Source: Albugo candida
Lineage: Eukaryota > Oomycota > Peronosporomycetes > Albuginales > Albuginaceae
Assembly: GCA_905220665.1 (NCBI GenBank)
Contig: CAJNAR010000025.1
Span: 1 to 64,000 of the forward strand
Length of the DNA: 64,000 nucleotides
Direction: 5' to 3'
The notes under the pieces were generated by a model that worked only from the letters and a program-made list of their open reading frames with translations, ran no database searches and was not told the DNA's origin. Position numbers and translations under genes: made by a program. Position 1 is the first letter of the stretch, and each line of letters opens with the position of its first letter. Shown piece after piece: positions 45,267 through 57,450 of this stretch.

Positions 45267-47299
45267 GATTCGAAGACGTCTTATCAATAAGTTTACGTGA
45301 TGCGAGTAGTGGAGAGCGTATTGGAAAATAAAGCGATAATGCAGTCAAAGTTACTTTCTTTGTGAAATGAATAGTTGGACACGCGAGACGTTCCAATTTT
45401 TTGGCGATTGGAGCCCTCATTTGGCAAGTACAGTGAACCTGTATAATGTTATCGCTGAAATGAAATGCAAGGTGGACGCTACAACTTTGGACAGATTGGA
45501 ACCTCGACATTCGACGACATCTATTGATTATGTGCTACGTTATTGATACATGAAAGGATCAGTCTGAGTATATCGATATAACAGACAACCGAAACGCCAA
45601 GAGCGTGAATAACCAGCAAAAAGAGCTCTGTAGACTGAGACCGCAGTAATCTCCCCAGTTTGGTAAAGTCCAGCTTTTAATTCCCTTGCGTTTCTGATAA
45701 ACCCTAGCCGAGGTTGTTTTTGAATTCCTTTGCAATTCAATCCAACGCTACTCCCCAGGATACCTGATGTAGTCCAACACATCTTCCTTCATTTTCTTTA
45801 ATATTTCAGCGCTTTTCCTTCACCTTTGTCATGAGTCCCCAGAGGTGTCTTCTGGATTCCCTAAAGATACTATTTCACAGGTTCGCTGGTACAATACAGC
45901 CCACCTTCACTAGTTTATAATACACTTCGATGCTATTCACTTAGCACTCTAATGAACACGAACACTTTTACATTACCATTTCTATGATCTCGAGCAAGAA
46001 TTCTTCGGCTTTCTTCGGCTTTCTTCGGCTTTCTTCCAACTTCAAATCCAACGCTATTCCCCTGGCTATCGGATGGAATACAAGCCGTCTTCTTTCGTTT
46101 TCTGATCAAGTCGAATCTTTTCCCTTAGATCCCTGATAAGCTCCCACGCATGCCCTTACTTCTCTGATGAAACCCAACACTGGTCCCTTACGTTCTTGGA
46201 TAGGTACCACCATATGAAAGTTTCTATGTTACCCGTCACATGATAGACATTAAATAGTGTGTGTACGTACGTATTTTTCCTAAGAACATGACGAGGGAAA
46301 CGCTTTTGTTAAATATGCAGAAATAAAAACGAAGTGAATAGCATAATCCACATACTCGTGTGTTTTCGACAACAGTAGAAATAAAGCGAAGGATCAATCG
46401 ATTGTAGCACTTCAACCGAATACCGAAACATGGTTCAGCTTGCTGTTGCCTTACTCTCGCCATCGTTTCTTACGAAGAATAGACGCTCCGAACAAACAAA
46501 CGACTCGATTTTTACATTCCATCAGCATTTTGGCATCGCAAGCGGTTGTCTTGATCTTCGCATAGCTTTCCCAAGTTGTAACTTTTGGTAGTTCTAATTA
46601 AAATTGAAACCACCTTTTGAGAAAACGGGGAGCTGACGCATCCAAAATGGTCTTCTTGAGTTTCAGATCGTAAACACGAGAAAGGTGAAGAAATTGTTTG
46701 AGTGACGTTATTATACTATATCCATCACTCATCTCGTAACTTCCACTACACAGGGCTAAGAGGTTTTACTTTAAGCCATCAAACGGTTTGCCGGTCAAGT
46801 TATATTCTTCTGTCTTTTTTTAGATCGATCAGCCGGCATTCTCCACAACAGTAGAGTCATTAAAGTCGACACCATAGCTATTTACGAGGTATCAGAATCA
46901 CAATGGAATTAACAAGATCGTGAGTGGCTGCTGTCCACGTCGAGGCGATGAGCTGCGTCAGTACTCTGTCATACCTTTTCAGACGCTCTTGTGTCCTCAG
47001 CTGACTTGATGCATATGTGTAACCAAAAAGGCAAACAAATGCAGGGCTGAAAAATAATGTGTTGGAATTGACCATCTGGGGGACTGTTGGTGTGATTTGT
47101 GACAGATGGCGCCGGCTGACGAATGTGTCAGTTTTGCATGGATGATGAGTGCGGTTGTTACTGATGTCACTTCAGCATAGTGTAGCCAGCACGATTGCGT
47201 ATGAGAAGAGGAGCTGAAAAGATATCGGAAAGGTCGAAAGGTCGGTAGTTTAACAAGATATTAATCAGTATTAAATTTTATCTCGTAGTTGACCTGTTT
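45267..47299. other. No recognised gene; low-grade repeats
   Basis: Short minus-strand frames (45540-45782, 46236-46463) match nothing I know. Phrases such as CCAACGCTA followed by CCCC recur near 45745 and 46052 and may be remnants of an old duplication. Confidence 0.4.
46001..46037. repeat. 10-bp tandem repeat
   Basis: TTCTTCGGCT is repeated three times exactly, followed by a partial fourth copy (TTCTTCC). Confidence 0.9.
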
Positions 47300-48415
47300 C
47301 TTTGTCTGACGACAGGTTATTAGCCCAAGAGGTTCAGACAGGGGAAGTGATGACGGCTCGCAGCCGCCATCACAGAATGTCGTCTACGAGACAGTTGTCA
47401 CATCTTCAGCGCGCGTGGATTTTGCCTCTGGTGCTCATGGATCGGGCGAAGCTACAATGTGATTGCGAAGATACTCGCCGCACTGGAGGATCTCCAAGAC
47501 CGTCTGGGGTGAGTGGAAGTCTCTCAGGTTAGTCAGGACGAAGAAGATCGATGCAAGGTGTCATTGAAACTGGCATCTTTGGTAGTGCACTCGGACGAAA
47601 TTTCGATGCGTCGCGCATGAGAGCTGGTGCGCTTTATTACACGCCGCTGAGGCGTGGTCATATATATGAAAGTCCGGCGCAGCCGAATTTTGCACAACAC
47701 CAATACAACCTGGAAAGAGAGACGCGCATTGAGCAGCGGAACGGGGCATATAATGAGCAGTACCACCTCAAATTCCCCTGCCGCAGCCTCTGCAGATGCC
47801 GCTGTTGATGCACCGGCAGCAAGTTCCCTAGCCCCCCAATATTGGTCAGTGTCCATGTTCATTTCGTGTACCGGACACACGTCAGCGAAAGCTTGGCATA
47901 CGTTTTTTCGATGGAAAAGAGCTGTACCAAGGACTTGGGTCTGGTTTTTCGGACTCGGGAAGAAGTTTTCTTCGACAAGTCAACCTTGCTCAGCTCGCAT
48001 GTGGTTTTCAGTGGAGCGAAGAGATTAAAGCAGATCTGCTGGGACACTATCTTAGTGGAATAGCCGAACGGTACTTCAATAAGCAACTTGAGGCATGGTG
48101 GCTTGAGAATCATACGCTTTCAGCACTCCATGAAGAGACTAGACTAGACGTTCAAGGCAACGATAACTCCAGCGTTGTCAATGAAGTTGCTGGTAAGTAG
48201 GAAGGACCCGAAGAGATCATGGCCAGAGCACTACCTTTATTTGGTATCTGTTATTGACGCGTGTGGAGGTACCGAATCTCTTGTGCTGGACAGTGTGTTA
48301 CAGTATGCTTCAAGTGAGCTGCGCACTGTTATGATGGCTAAGTATGGTCACACCCGTACTGACTATAAAATTGCCTTCCTCCCGGTGGATGGTACAGTAA
48401 ACTGATCGGGTCCTG
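47300..48415 (+). pseudogene. Gypsy-type gag fragment
   Basis: Between 47800 and 48180 one frame reads RFFDGKELYQGLGSGF, then LACGFQWSEEIKADLLGHYL and ERYFNKQLEAWW. After a frameshift it continues as KDPKRSWPEHYLYLVSVIDA and VLQYASSELRTVMMAKY (48175-48405). This is the gag of an oomycete gypsy family different from gypsy-1. The frames upstream (47302-47532) are probably its degraded N-terminus. No zinc knuckle follows; the fragment ends where an opposite-strand integrase fragment begins. Confidence 0.78.
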
Positions 48416-48514
48416 TCGCGGCAAGCAAGTGAAAGTCGTGACCGGGGCAATTCCACCAAGTCTACTTGATGGAAGCTGATATTACGTTGACTGACACAGA
48501 GACCATAGATTTGG

Positions 48515-49240
48515 TCAATATCCGATCCTCTGTTTGCGCTCGCTCAGGTGATGCCGCATGAATTTAAGTAACTGACGATTCATCACCTCCACCATTTTAT
48601 TTTCCCACGGGCAATGCGCCGTGACGAAATGGTATCCAGCACCCAGCATTTTTTTGTGATTTCTCCATGACTTAGTTTTCGAAATGGGATTCTTCATCTG
48701 ATAACCATCAGAGAACCACACCATACCGCTTGAGCCAGTCCCCAGGAGCTGCTGGAGATCACCTCCGTGTTCGCCATTCTTGCTGGTATCAGCTCGTAGA
48801 ATCCACTCATCCCATCTTTTGATACCAATACGTAACAGAATCCATGCAATCCCTTAGGCATGGTCAAGAGTCAAAGCGCAGTATTCCGTTCGGTTTGCTT
48901 GCTCGTACCGTCTCTCCCTAATGTCTTGGACACGTTTCTTTCGCCACCAAACAATGTAAGCAATTTTTGACAAACTCTTTCACATCTGACTCCATTGTCT
49001 TCCATACGACTTGTTCTGCTAGTATGCATAGTGGTGGTGTCTTACCACGATGGCCTGCTCAGCCAGCATGAACTAGGATACATAGCCTCTTTTGTAAGAT
49101 AATAGCTGCATCCGGTATCCATATACGCCTTTTTTATCAACCTATATGAATCTCTCGACATTCTTTACTATATCCCGAGAATTTAGGTGTTTGCGCGCTT
49201 TTTCCTGTAGCTCCCTGGTTTCATCCAAGAAACGCCATTC
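48515..49240 (-). pseudogene. Gypsy integrase fragment, opposite strand
   Basis: The minus strand reads MPKGLHGFCYVLVSKDGMSG and FYELIPARMANTEVI (about 48790-48870). After a frame change it gives GAGYHFVTAHCPWENKMVEV and LLKFMRHHLSERK (48515-48724). These are integrase-core motifs, with the catalytic Asp in the LVSKDG segment and the Glu in MVEV. Further degraded zinc-head sequence extends to about 49240. It may belong to the same family as the adjacent gag, inverted. Confidence 0.75.
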
Positions 49241-52068
49241 CAAATGTTCATTCTAGAGCGGAGAGATAACTTTGACCGTTGCTAATGCACAGCATTTCGA
49301 TAATAAACGTCCCCATATGCTCATTTCACCTGCCACATGCTCCACCGTAGGAATGTATCAGATACGATCAGAACCCCAGAAGACTGAAGAGCAGGCTGAT
49401 TATTGCTTTGTGTCGTTCCACCGGTCATCGGCGGTGAAGCGTTGTTTTACGTGCCGAAGAACCACTATAGGGGGCTACAAAATCACTGGATATCTACATT
49501 ATCACTAAATTTTTACGTGCAATCGCCATTTCAGAACTTGTTTTGGAAGTTTTCAAGGCGTCAATCGAAACGGTTGCAGAGAATGACACAGAATAGACTC
49601 ATGTAACAGGATTCAAGCTGTGCCCCAGAGGGTTCTTTACGATCACCAGTACTATTCCTCAACACGTCATCCTCAATCAATATAGGGAATTTATCAAAAG
49701 ATTCATCTAAGGGTCGCCTTCCGGTGGATGTTTGGCCCCCTCCAAATCATAAAATATCTCCGGATATCGATGGTTTATCCCAGGCCGTCTATTCGGACTA
49801 ATTGCAATCGGATTCTCTCCCACAAATATGGTCAAGATATAGCAATATAGCGTTGGCCCATTCTGTATGCGAAAAGGCAAAATCAGGTTGAATGTTAGAC
49901 TATCTACTTCAACAAACAGAAGTTGTTTTCGTGTACACTGACGAATCAACCATAAGAGGTTATGTTTTGGATGCGTTAGACATCATTGCTCATTCTCAAA
50001 TCTTGTGTTGGAAAGAATTGTGTGGGTCTGAATTATGATACGCGTCGAACTCAACCTGAGCGTCCTGTTGAACTTTGGAAACTGACAGGAGAAGACATCT
50101 TTTCCAGATAAACGCGGTCCCAGAAACAATCATGTAGATCAAGGAATACATCGAAGCAGTGTGTTTTGAAGAGCTGGATAACTCCAGCCGACATAAAAAA
50201 AAGTTTTCTTGAGTAAGTGTTTATCTTAGCAATTGTAGTGGTGGTGTGAACCCGATAGGATAGCTCTGGTATGGTAACCCTAGGATTATGTCTCGTCGCG
50301 AATGGTTTCTTATTCTGACGTACGAAAAGAACTCCATGCAAGGCGATTTGACTGCCCCGTTTTTCGCTTACTATGTAGTAGATCCAGAAGTGGTATAATG
50401 AGGCAAAATCCCATCGTGAGGAGCATATGAATATGATGAGAAATTACACTCTGTCATAATTAGAATTCCTACCCGAAAAGCCCAAGGAACTTCTCTGTGA
50501 GTGCGAACTTCGGGAATGCCTTCAACAGTAGATGAAACTTTCTGACTCTTTCTTTCACATCTTCAGGTTCGAATGTGTTGCGTGTCTACCGAAAAATTAG
50601 GAGCTCGGACGTCTTTTTATTCTGGATGATTTTTAGAACGTAAAGAGCTTTGATGTCGATTCGTTACCCATCTTTTCTCTCCAGCATGCAATCTCAAGAA
50701 AAACTTTCCATATCAGGCTAAATAAAGCATAGGAAGATGGAGAAGGATTCCTCATGTGTATTACATACAAAGAGCTTGAATATTTTATCATAAGAGTTGT
50801 TGGAATGACTGTAGGCAACACATATAGAGCTAGTCTAGTGTTGGCGAGGGCAAGAGAGCTGATTACATCATCATCTAATCTTGTTTCTATCTAGTTTTTG
50901 ATTAATAGGATGGTGACCATGCAGTCAGTATATTCTGAAAATTAGTACAATGAACAAGTGACGTTTGACTTTCGGACACCCATTTTCTAATTCACCAGCC
51001 TAGTTTGGTAAGACAGTTCCGGGCATATACATCGAGTATATCCATGACATTGACTTGTAATGCCAAATACACAACCATTGCTCTTCAAGAAAGCTAATGC
51101 GTGGCATAGAGAGAGGTACTAAAATCTCGGCAAGTTATTTTATATTGTATATGTCTTTAAAACAAGTAGTAAGCTTTCGACTTTTGCAGACACTTCCATT
51201 ACTTTCATGTCAAATAATCGAGCATGTTCAAGCCCTGCACGTTGTTTGATAGCCTAAGAGACAATGCAACTCTACTATGGCATAAGTAATACGTAGTGCT
51301 GTCGTTTATTTTCCCTTTGGTTTTCTGTGTCTTGAGAGTATCCAAAGGTGCTTTTAAAGCTTTCACCTCGATCCCACAACGAATCGTCGATAACACATCC
51401 GTTCTTGCCAGTAATTCGTTTTGGGTGATTAAGATCCCCCAGATTTTTCCACAACATTCAAACAATTTTATTGCTATCATGTATTGTTTCACATCTTGCC
51501 CACTTCCGGAAATCTTTTGCGGCTTTATCACGAATACATGAAACACTTCAATCTAAGTCTCTTTGTTCAAGACCGTAGCAATCTGTTTGCTTCTCTGAGC
51601 ATTCATCAAGTGGTGCAAATCTCTTTCCGCTGCTGTGGAGATTTTATTTTTCAGCCTGGGGCAAAAGCCTCAATAGATTTTTCTTGTCCTAAATATTTAT
51701 AACTCAGATGCTAAAGCCAAGGGGTTCCTAATGGTAGCCAAGTTTAAAATGTTTTTGATGCCACTCGATGCTGAATTATCGTCACACCACGTCATTTCGG
51801 CAGTGTATGTATCAAATCATCTTAAACTGCAAAATTCCCTGTCACACATGCCGATTCAGTGACCAGCCCGATGCAATTCATGAGAGGTATTTCATAGGCA
51901 CTTAAATAAACGGGATCGAGGTATGATATGTCCATCTCAGCCACATGATGTCCCCAAGCCAAGAATGCAAGAAGCAAGAAAAATCGAATAGATACAGAAA
52001 TACGGTCCAACTTTCCCAATACCGTTTGTAGTAAAGCGATCACCTTCTACGGTCACCTTCTACGGTAT
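49241..52068. other. No recognised gene
   Basis: Several minus-strand frames (49707-49949, 50051-50341, 51205-51546) have ordinary composition but no family I can name. A frame ending at 51822 contains ISVSIRFFLLLAFLAWGHHV, a likely membrane segment, and could be an exon; its upstream part would lie beyond the SINE block. A 13-bp tandem duplication (TCACCTTCTACGG twice) is at 52040-52065. Confidence 0.4.
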
Positions 52069-52084
52069 CATTGCTTCTTATTAG
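52069..52084. repeat. Target-site duplication, left, SINE-A copy 2
   Basis: CATTGCTTCTTATTAG matches 52667-52682 at 15 of 16 bases. Confidence 0.88.
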
Positions 52085-52313
52085 TATTGATTGTCAAAGA
52101 TTTCATTACACTGTTTATCTGGTTTTTTAACTACCTTCCTTATCCTATCATGAGTCCCTGACCGTGTGAATATCACTTAAGTCTGACTTCAAACCTAGGG
52201 AGGCAGATATTTTCCAAGCTTATTGCTTGGGTGGGCTCAAACCGCTGCCCACACTGCCGGGGATCGAACTAACGACCTCCGGCAGGGGGTCCGTGCGCTC
52301 AAGTGGTTAACCG

Positions 52314-52328
52314 ACTGAGCTGGGTATG
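52314..52328. repeat. Target-site duplication, left, SINE-B
   Basis: ACTGAGCTGGGTATG is identical to 52645-52659. The duplicated bases are part of the SINE-A head. Confidence 0.92.
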
Positions 52329-52644
52329 TTAGACCCCGTCGGGGGGCCTAGCGGTTAGCACACATCTGTTCCGACCGTGTTTACCCCGGTTCGAATCCCG
52401 GCGGTGGCAAAAGGGCTGCGATGGGGCCCCTCGGCGGAGGCAAATCTCCACGGAAATATCAACCTACTCAATGAAGTTATGGACGTGTCAAGACCGCTGG
52501 CAACTATACCAGAAAATTACTGTACAGGAGTTGGACCGGGCTCTTCATAGCGTCACATACTAGTTATTAGAATAGAGTAGATAACCACCAAACTGTAGTA
52601 ACAGAAAAGTGTCTAAATAAAAGTGCTACGGGCGAACACCCTTA
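52329..52644 (+). mobile_element. tRNA-derived SINE (SINE-B)
   Basis: A 316-bp insertion has exact 15-bp target-site duplications. Near its 5' end it has an A-box (TAGCGGTTAGCA, about 52349-52360) and a perfect B-box (GGTTCGAATCC, 52388-52398), spaced as in a tRNA gene, followed by an unrelated body. It differs from SINE-A, so two tRNA-derived families exist here. Confidence 0.88.
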
Positions 52645-52659
52645 ACTGAGCTGGGTATG
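52645..52659. repeat. Target-site duplication, right, SINE-B
   Basis: Identical to 52314-52328. The last bases of the SINE-A head follow directly. Confidence 0.92.
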
Positions 52660-52666
52660 CACCCCA

Positions 52667-52682
52667 CATTACTTCTTATTAG
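52667..52682. repeat. Target-site duplication, right, SINE-A copy 2
   Basis: CATTACTTCTTATTAG, one mismatch from 52069-52084. Confidence 0.88.
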
Positions 52683-53910
52683 AAAGAATGAGACAAATCA
52701 GACAGAACGTACCGTAAACTCCAGTGCCTACTACCCCGCGAGAGACTACACCATAATTCTGCATAAGTGCAGCTGGGCTCTCTTCCGTTGAAAAATTATT
52801 GAGCACATTCTTCCTAATCAAGCTACCAACCTGTTGATTTACTTCTGGTTTCAAATATAGATTTTTTGTGAATATCTAGCGAAGATGACAGTACGAGTGC
52901 GTCGCTCATCCAACGGATCTTTTCTTAAAGCGAAAATTCAAAGTAGTATGCCTAAGAGTTTATTTCTGCTCGTGCACTTTAGTAGTCTTCGAAATCTCTA
53001 AAAATACTAATTGCTAGTACTGGCAATCGAGATTGATATGAAACTCGATTGAATAAAAATGAGTTTATTTGCAATTGTTAGCCTCATCACAAAGAATGAA
53101 GAAAGAAACGCACGCTCGTCGTCTGGTAAGGCGAACGTTTTCGTCTCCGAATATGCTGCATGCATTAAAAGTATGCCACTTGTACGTATACAAATGGAGT
53201 GCATTGAAATGTACATTTTGGGTTTGGAAGGGAATATGTTCCCATTTTCCGGAACATTTGAATTTGTTTTGATTTTCCGTCTGTATTCAGCAAATCGATC
53301 CTCACACATTTTATTTGCAATATTCCCGGAAGGAGATTTACGATTAGCGAGATTTATTACGCATTCCTTCTTAAAATCTTGACGTCGGTGTTGAATCAGC
53401 TTTGATGCCCCACAGGAATTTTTTTGTGGAGCTTCACTTCGTGCCTCTGGTAAAGTTCATGAACTCTGGAATCTTCCGCATTCGGATGATGAGCATGTAG
53501 TACAAAAATGAAGAACGGAAACTTTGGATCGACCATGAGCGTTGTTGTGCTGGAAAATTGAAAAGTAGACAGCTTGCAAAGTAAAATGCTGTAGCAAATA
53601 TAGAACGATCCTACCTTTTGTACACTAATAGCGTAATAAAAAACCTTTTACTCGCCAGAAGTATTAGTCGTGAGGTTCTGCTCGGACTTGCTAGAATGGC
53701 GTTGCGTGTATAGCATCAAACCTATATCTTGCTTGAGGGAAATAAACATCGAAGTGGTACGCCATTCTGAAGGTAGAGCGAAAATGATCTTGTTCCGCGG
53801 CAAATCGGCATCATCGTGCATCATCGGAGTTACATGAGCTTATGGCAATAAAACCCACCACATATTCGGAAGAAGAGAGGTATGTTTTTTGGAGGGTGGT
53901 GTCAGTCAAA
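52683..53910. other. Unassigned; possible exon at 52709-52854 (minus)
   Basis: A minus-strand frame, 52709-52854, reads KPEVNQQVGSLIRKN and ends GVVGTGVYG just before GTACGT, a donor-like site. No ATG is in frame, so it would be an internal exon, with the SINE block in the following intron. Two opposite 100-codon ATG frames overlap at 53007-53382. None is recognised. Confidence 0.35.
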
Positions 53911-54848
53911 TGCATCACGTACTGCTGGCATCCTGGACCATCATCCGCTAACACTCTTGACCCCACAAAGCCTTGACGAGTTTCCATTGTACTACGAAAT
54001 AACGCTCCACTTTACGACTCTGTGAAGATCTTGAGTGAGTGACACCAATTCTTGAACCAATTTGAAACCGCGGACTTGGACACTTGTCATTTCTGTGTGT
54101 ACAATGTTTCGATGCCACCACTTTGTACCTCTGACGCATTAGCTCTCGAGTAAGTAGTACATTTGTAATGCAGCTCAATTTTTTTCACGCAACATGTGAC
54201 ATCGCGCGTTATTGTTTGATTCAAATTGCAAAAAGAATGCAATCGACACAATTACATAAGACGGATTGGATTCAAATTCGTTGGGGAATGCGATAAGTTT
54301 ACAACAATGTGCCAATGTACCTCGAGATACCACGAACAGAGGAAGGAACGCGTCATAAAGAGTCTGACATCATTTTGGCAAAAATCCCACTCACACTGTT
54401 TGACTCAGGAGTGCTCTCTTGTAGTAAAGCATATGTGGGTGATAGCTTTTCAGGCACATGTTGTCCGGTTTCAAAATCCAATCCCCAAGGTTTGAACTCG
54501 TAGCGTGCTCCTACGCTTTTGCTTTTGCAGGAGATAAACTACACAATTTCAGCGGTGTCAGAATCTTCACCCTTCGGATCAAGATGGACAGACATATCCA
54601 TCACAAAGTTCTTTATTGTTATCTGATGCTGTTCAATTCGCGCTGTATTATTCTCTGCATGAAACAGACGCATTATCGTTGGAATAGCAAGTTTGAGTCG
54701 CCTTTGTGGAAAGCCGATAGACGAACCCATAGACTGATCCACCGCAATTTCCAAATGTTTTTTCACTATATTTCGGTGAATCGTCTATTCTTTGATCGCT
54801 ACCTTCATCCAGCACTGTCTCTTCTTTGTTGTATTTGACCCTATAACG

Positions 54849-55240
54849 ACTGCAATGCTCCATTCGATTCGCCATATTCCAAGTTTGTGCAATAAAATCT
54901 GCATCAGTATCGTTTGTCAGTTGTATCACGCGTTCTTCGTATCATTTTACCGCAGCCCCGTCCTACAAGTATGGTGGGAATATTCCCAGAAGCTCTACAA
55001 TCGCAGGCTTATTCAGCCCTTCCGCGAGCGGACGCTTCTTCTGATCATCTTTGTACACCATAATCTCTTTCTTCTCAAATATCAAAAAACCATCGAGATT
55101 CAAGGTCCGAATGTATTTGAGCCCAATCCATGCCACCGATTCAAGTTTGTGACAGTCCACAGTGAATGATCTGACTTGTACCGATCATTAGTCACTAATT
55201 CGACAGATAAGGTCGTAAGGAGGAACAGTGTAATAGACTG
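54849..55240 (-). pseudogene. NUP98: NUP98 autoproteolytic domain remnant, copy 2
   Basis: The domain opens with SVYYTVPPYDLICRISD (frame ending 55188). It continues in 54963-55160 with LKYIRTLNLDGFLIFEKKE, IMVYKDDQKK, AEGLNKPAIVELLGIFP. These are the signature strands of the NUP98 C-terminal autoprotease. The cleavage tripeptide reads HCS (54849-54857) in place of HFS, followed by RYRVKYNKEETVLDE. An in-frame stop follows FPPYL. Confidence 0.88.
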
Positions 55241-55703
55241 ATTTTGTTTGAATCGAAGACGTTAGGCTTTTCATCGGTTCGATGGGGTAAGCATCGTTGG
55301 TGTCACGCATCAGCGATGACAAGAATTTGTCATGTCTCACAAATTTGGTCGGTTCTCGAGGTTTACTTGAGAGAATCCATTCTCTTGCCCTAATATACTT
55401 TCGTTTATCGTCGGCAACAAGGATGTCAATAACGTCACCATTTTGTAGTTGCAGTGATTTTGCAGCAGTATCTCGAGTGTCCTCAGAGTCGAGTACTCGA
55501 CAGACGTATAGAATCTGTCGAGCGGATTGCTCTTCAGTATGCTTTGTAATACGATTCTTCGTATCAGCCAAATTTCTTGTAAGGGAGAAGCCAAGCGAGA
55601 ATGGAATATTATCTGCGCCATACTGAGTCGCATTCGGCCATTCGGGAATAGCATCTAAAACGATCGCCGAAACCTTTTCGATAATCCTATTCGCATGCTT
55701 CAC
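55188..55703 (-). pseudogene. NUP98: NUP98 linker region, copy 2
   Basis: A continuous frame of 171 codons starts MKHANRIIEKVSAIV. It passes through SLQLQNGDVIDILVADD and REPTKFVRHDKFLSSLM and runs into the autoproteolytic domain start. It is better preserved than the same region in copy 1. Confidence 0.75.
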
Positions 55704-56857
55704 AGAATTGCTATTGTCGACAGGATCTTCGGAATCGTAAGCCTAGCGGAAGACAATGAACAGCATTTCTCACATGACTCATCCTCGCAAATGTCGAAGC
55801 TGGAGCTGAGGTTGAATAGAGTATCTTGGTTTTGAGAGTTCTGAATAGCGGTCCAAGAAAGTAAGAGGCACAAAGCAAACGTCGAGGCGCGCTCTTGAAG
55901 TGGAAACACGATGCTAGTGATGGTTATTGACACTTCGACGTTTCAACACCACATCTTCAGCAAAAGAATGCCATCGAGACGATATCGAAAAGCAATTTGA
56001 GCCTACTTTTATCGGTTGATTGTCGAGTGCAGCTTGACGGTTTGATCCAGTAAGTCATCTCCATATGACCCTGACTCGTAAGAATTGATTTCGGGTGCAG
56101 CATTCAGCCCAGTCGGTTGGGCGTTGGAGGCCATACTGTTCTGACCAGGAGTATTCCCATATGTGTTACTGCCAAAGCTAGTGAACGCGGACGAAGCGGT
56201 ACTTCCATGTGCACTTAATTTGAAACCAAAATCCAGAGTACTCGTACTCAGTTCAAAAGCTGATCCGCTGCCTTGTCCGAAACTGGCGGTGCCAAATCCC
56301 GAGCCAAAAGATCACGCTTTTCTACCTGAGCCACCTAAAATTTTAGAATTGCCAAATATTCAGTCGGATTCGTATTCGTATCCGTTGAACGGAACAGAAC
56401 TCCAGACTTTGTGCCATTGAACAAGTTTTTTGTATTGTTTTTCGTCGCATTTGATTGACAGCCAAACCCTCAAAAGCTGTATTCGCTGGACCATACATTC
56501 ACGATCTGCTTGTAAGAGGCGGTGCCGAGCCGAAAGGAGACGGTTGGGAAGCATCGATAGCGATAGATGTCTTTGTAATTAGAGGTTTGGCAGCATTATT
56601 TGCTTTAAACTTGAAAGCTGTGTTTCATGTCGTATTGCCAACAAGAGAATCGGAAGGGGGATTTATTGGTCGAACTCGTTGCTTCAAACTCATTTACAGA
56701 AGCTCCGCAAAAGAATCCAGTATTGTTTCTGGAAGCAGGTGTCAACTTGTTGCGAAAGGACTTAGTGTCATATTTGGAAATAATTGGTGTGATATCAGTA
56801 ATTCTGAACAGTTAATTGTCAGAGTGAAGATGATTGGTAAAATGTACATCCTAAAGG

Positions 56858-57450
56858 CTCATAACCTGAGAGTTTTTGTGCTTGTTCATCAGACAGATTA
56901 CGAATTCCTTGGTCCGATTTATAGTGATACTTCACGAAAACCACTTCTCCATTTTCATTCACATTTTTAAACGTGTTGCTTCCATACCCATTCATAAACC
57001 GATAGCTGTCGGGAATACCACGACCAGAGAACAAAATCGTCTGTTGTTGCAACGATTCTGGAGTAAAGACAGAAAATCCCAAAACAAATTATTGTCGCGC
57101 AAATGTGTCTGTGGATTTCGTTTCAAGGCGTGAATAAACGATGGAAACAGAATCGGGTCACGAATAAAGAACACTGGAGTATTATTGCCAACCAAGTCCC
57201 AATTGCCTTTCTCGGAATAGAATTTAACGGCAAAACCACGCACATCTCGGACAGTGTCGGGAGATCCTGATTCTAGTGCCACTTGAGAAAAGCGCACTGC
57301 AATTGGTGACCGTTTGCCGACTTTCGAAAACATATTCGCCTTACAGTATTTTCGAATTGCATCGCTTGTGACCTCGAAATATCCAAATGCACCAGCCCCT
57401 TTTGCATGCACGACTCTTTCGGGTACTCGCTCGCGATCGAAATGCGCCAA
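56858..57450 (-). pseudogene. Catalase fragment (main part, minus strand)
   Basis: The minus strand reads [20 protein letters not shown] and continues without introns through [38 protein letters not shown] and [12 protein letters not shown]. After one frameshift near 57065 it continues as [19 protein letters not shown] to [13 protein letters not shown] and KLSGYEP. This is about the first 40 percent of a haem catalase, including the catalytic His (VVHAKG) and Asn (GNNTP). The haem-ligand Tyr near the C-terminus is absent. Catalase converts hydrogen peroxide to water and oxygen; this fragment cannot. Confidence 0.92.

Larger units (their letters stand above)
52085..52666 (-). mobile_element. 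tRNA-derived SINE (SINE-A, copy 2), interrupted by SINE-B
   Basis: Reverse-complement copy of the SINE at 25711-26007. It reads, from the right, the head segment ACCCAGCTCAGTCGGTT, the B-box GTTAGTTCGATCCCCGG, the GTGGGCTCAAACC block (plus-strand sense) and the shared tail ending GAAATCTTTGACAA. Its head is split by SINE-B at 52329-52644. The outer duplications 52069-52084 and 52667-52682 bound the whole composite. Confidence 0.9.

Noticed and set aside
52340..52410. Functional tRNA gene at the SINE-B head
   Set aside because: The perfect B-box is promising, but one T-stem pair mismatches, no acceptor stem closes, and the unit has target-site duplications at both ends.
53059..53382. 107-codon plus-strand ORF as a gene
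   Set aside because: It has an ATG, but an equally long ATG frame lies on the opposite strand; neither has a recognised domain or distinct codon use.
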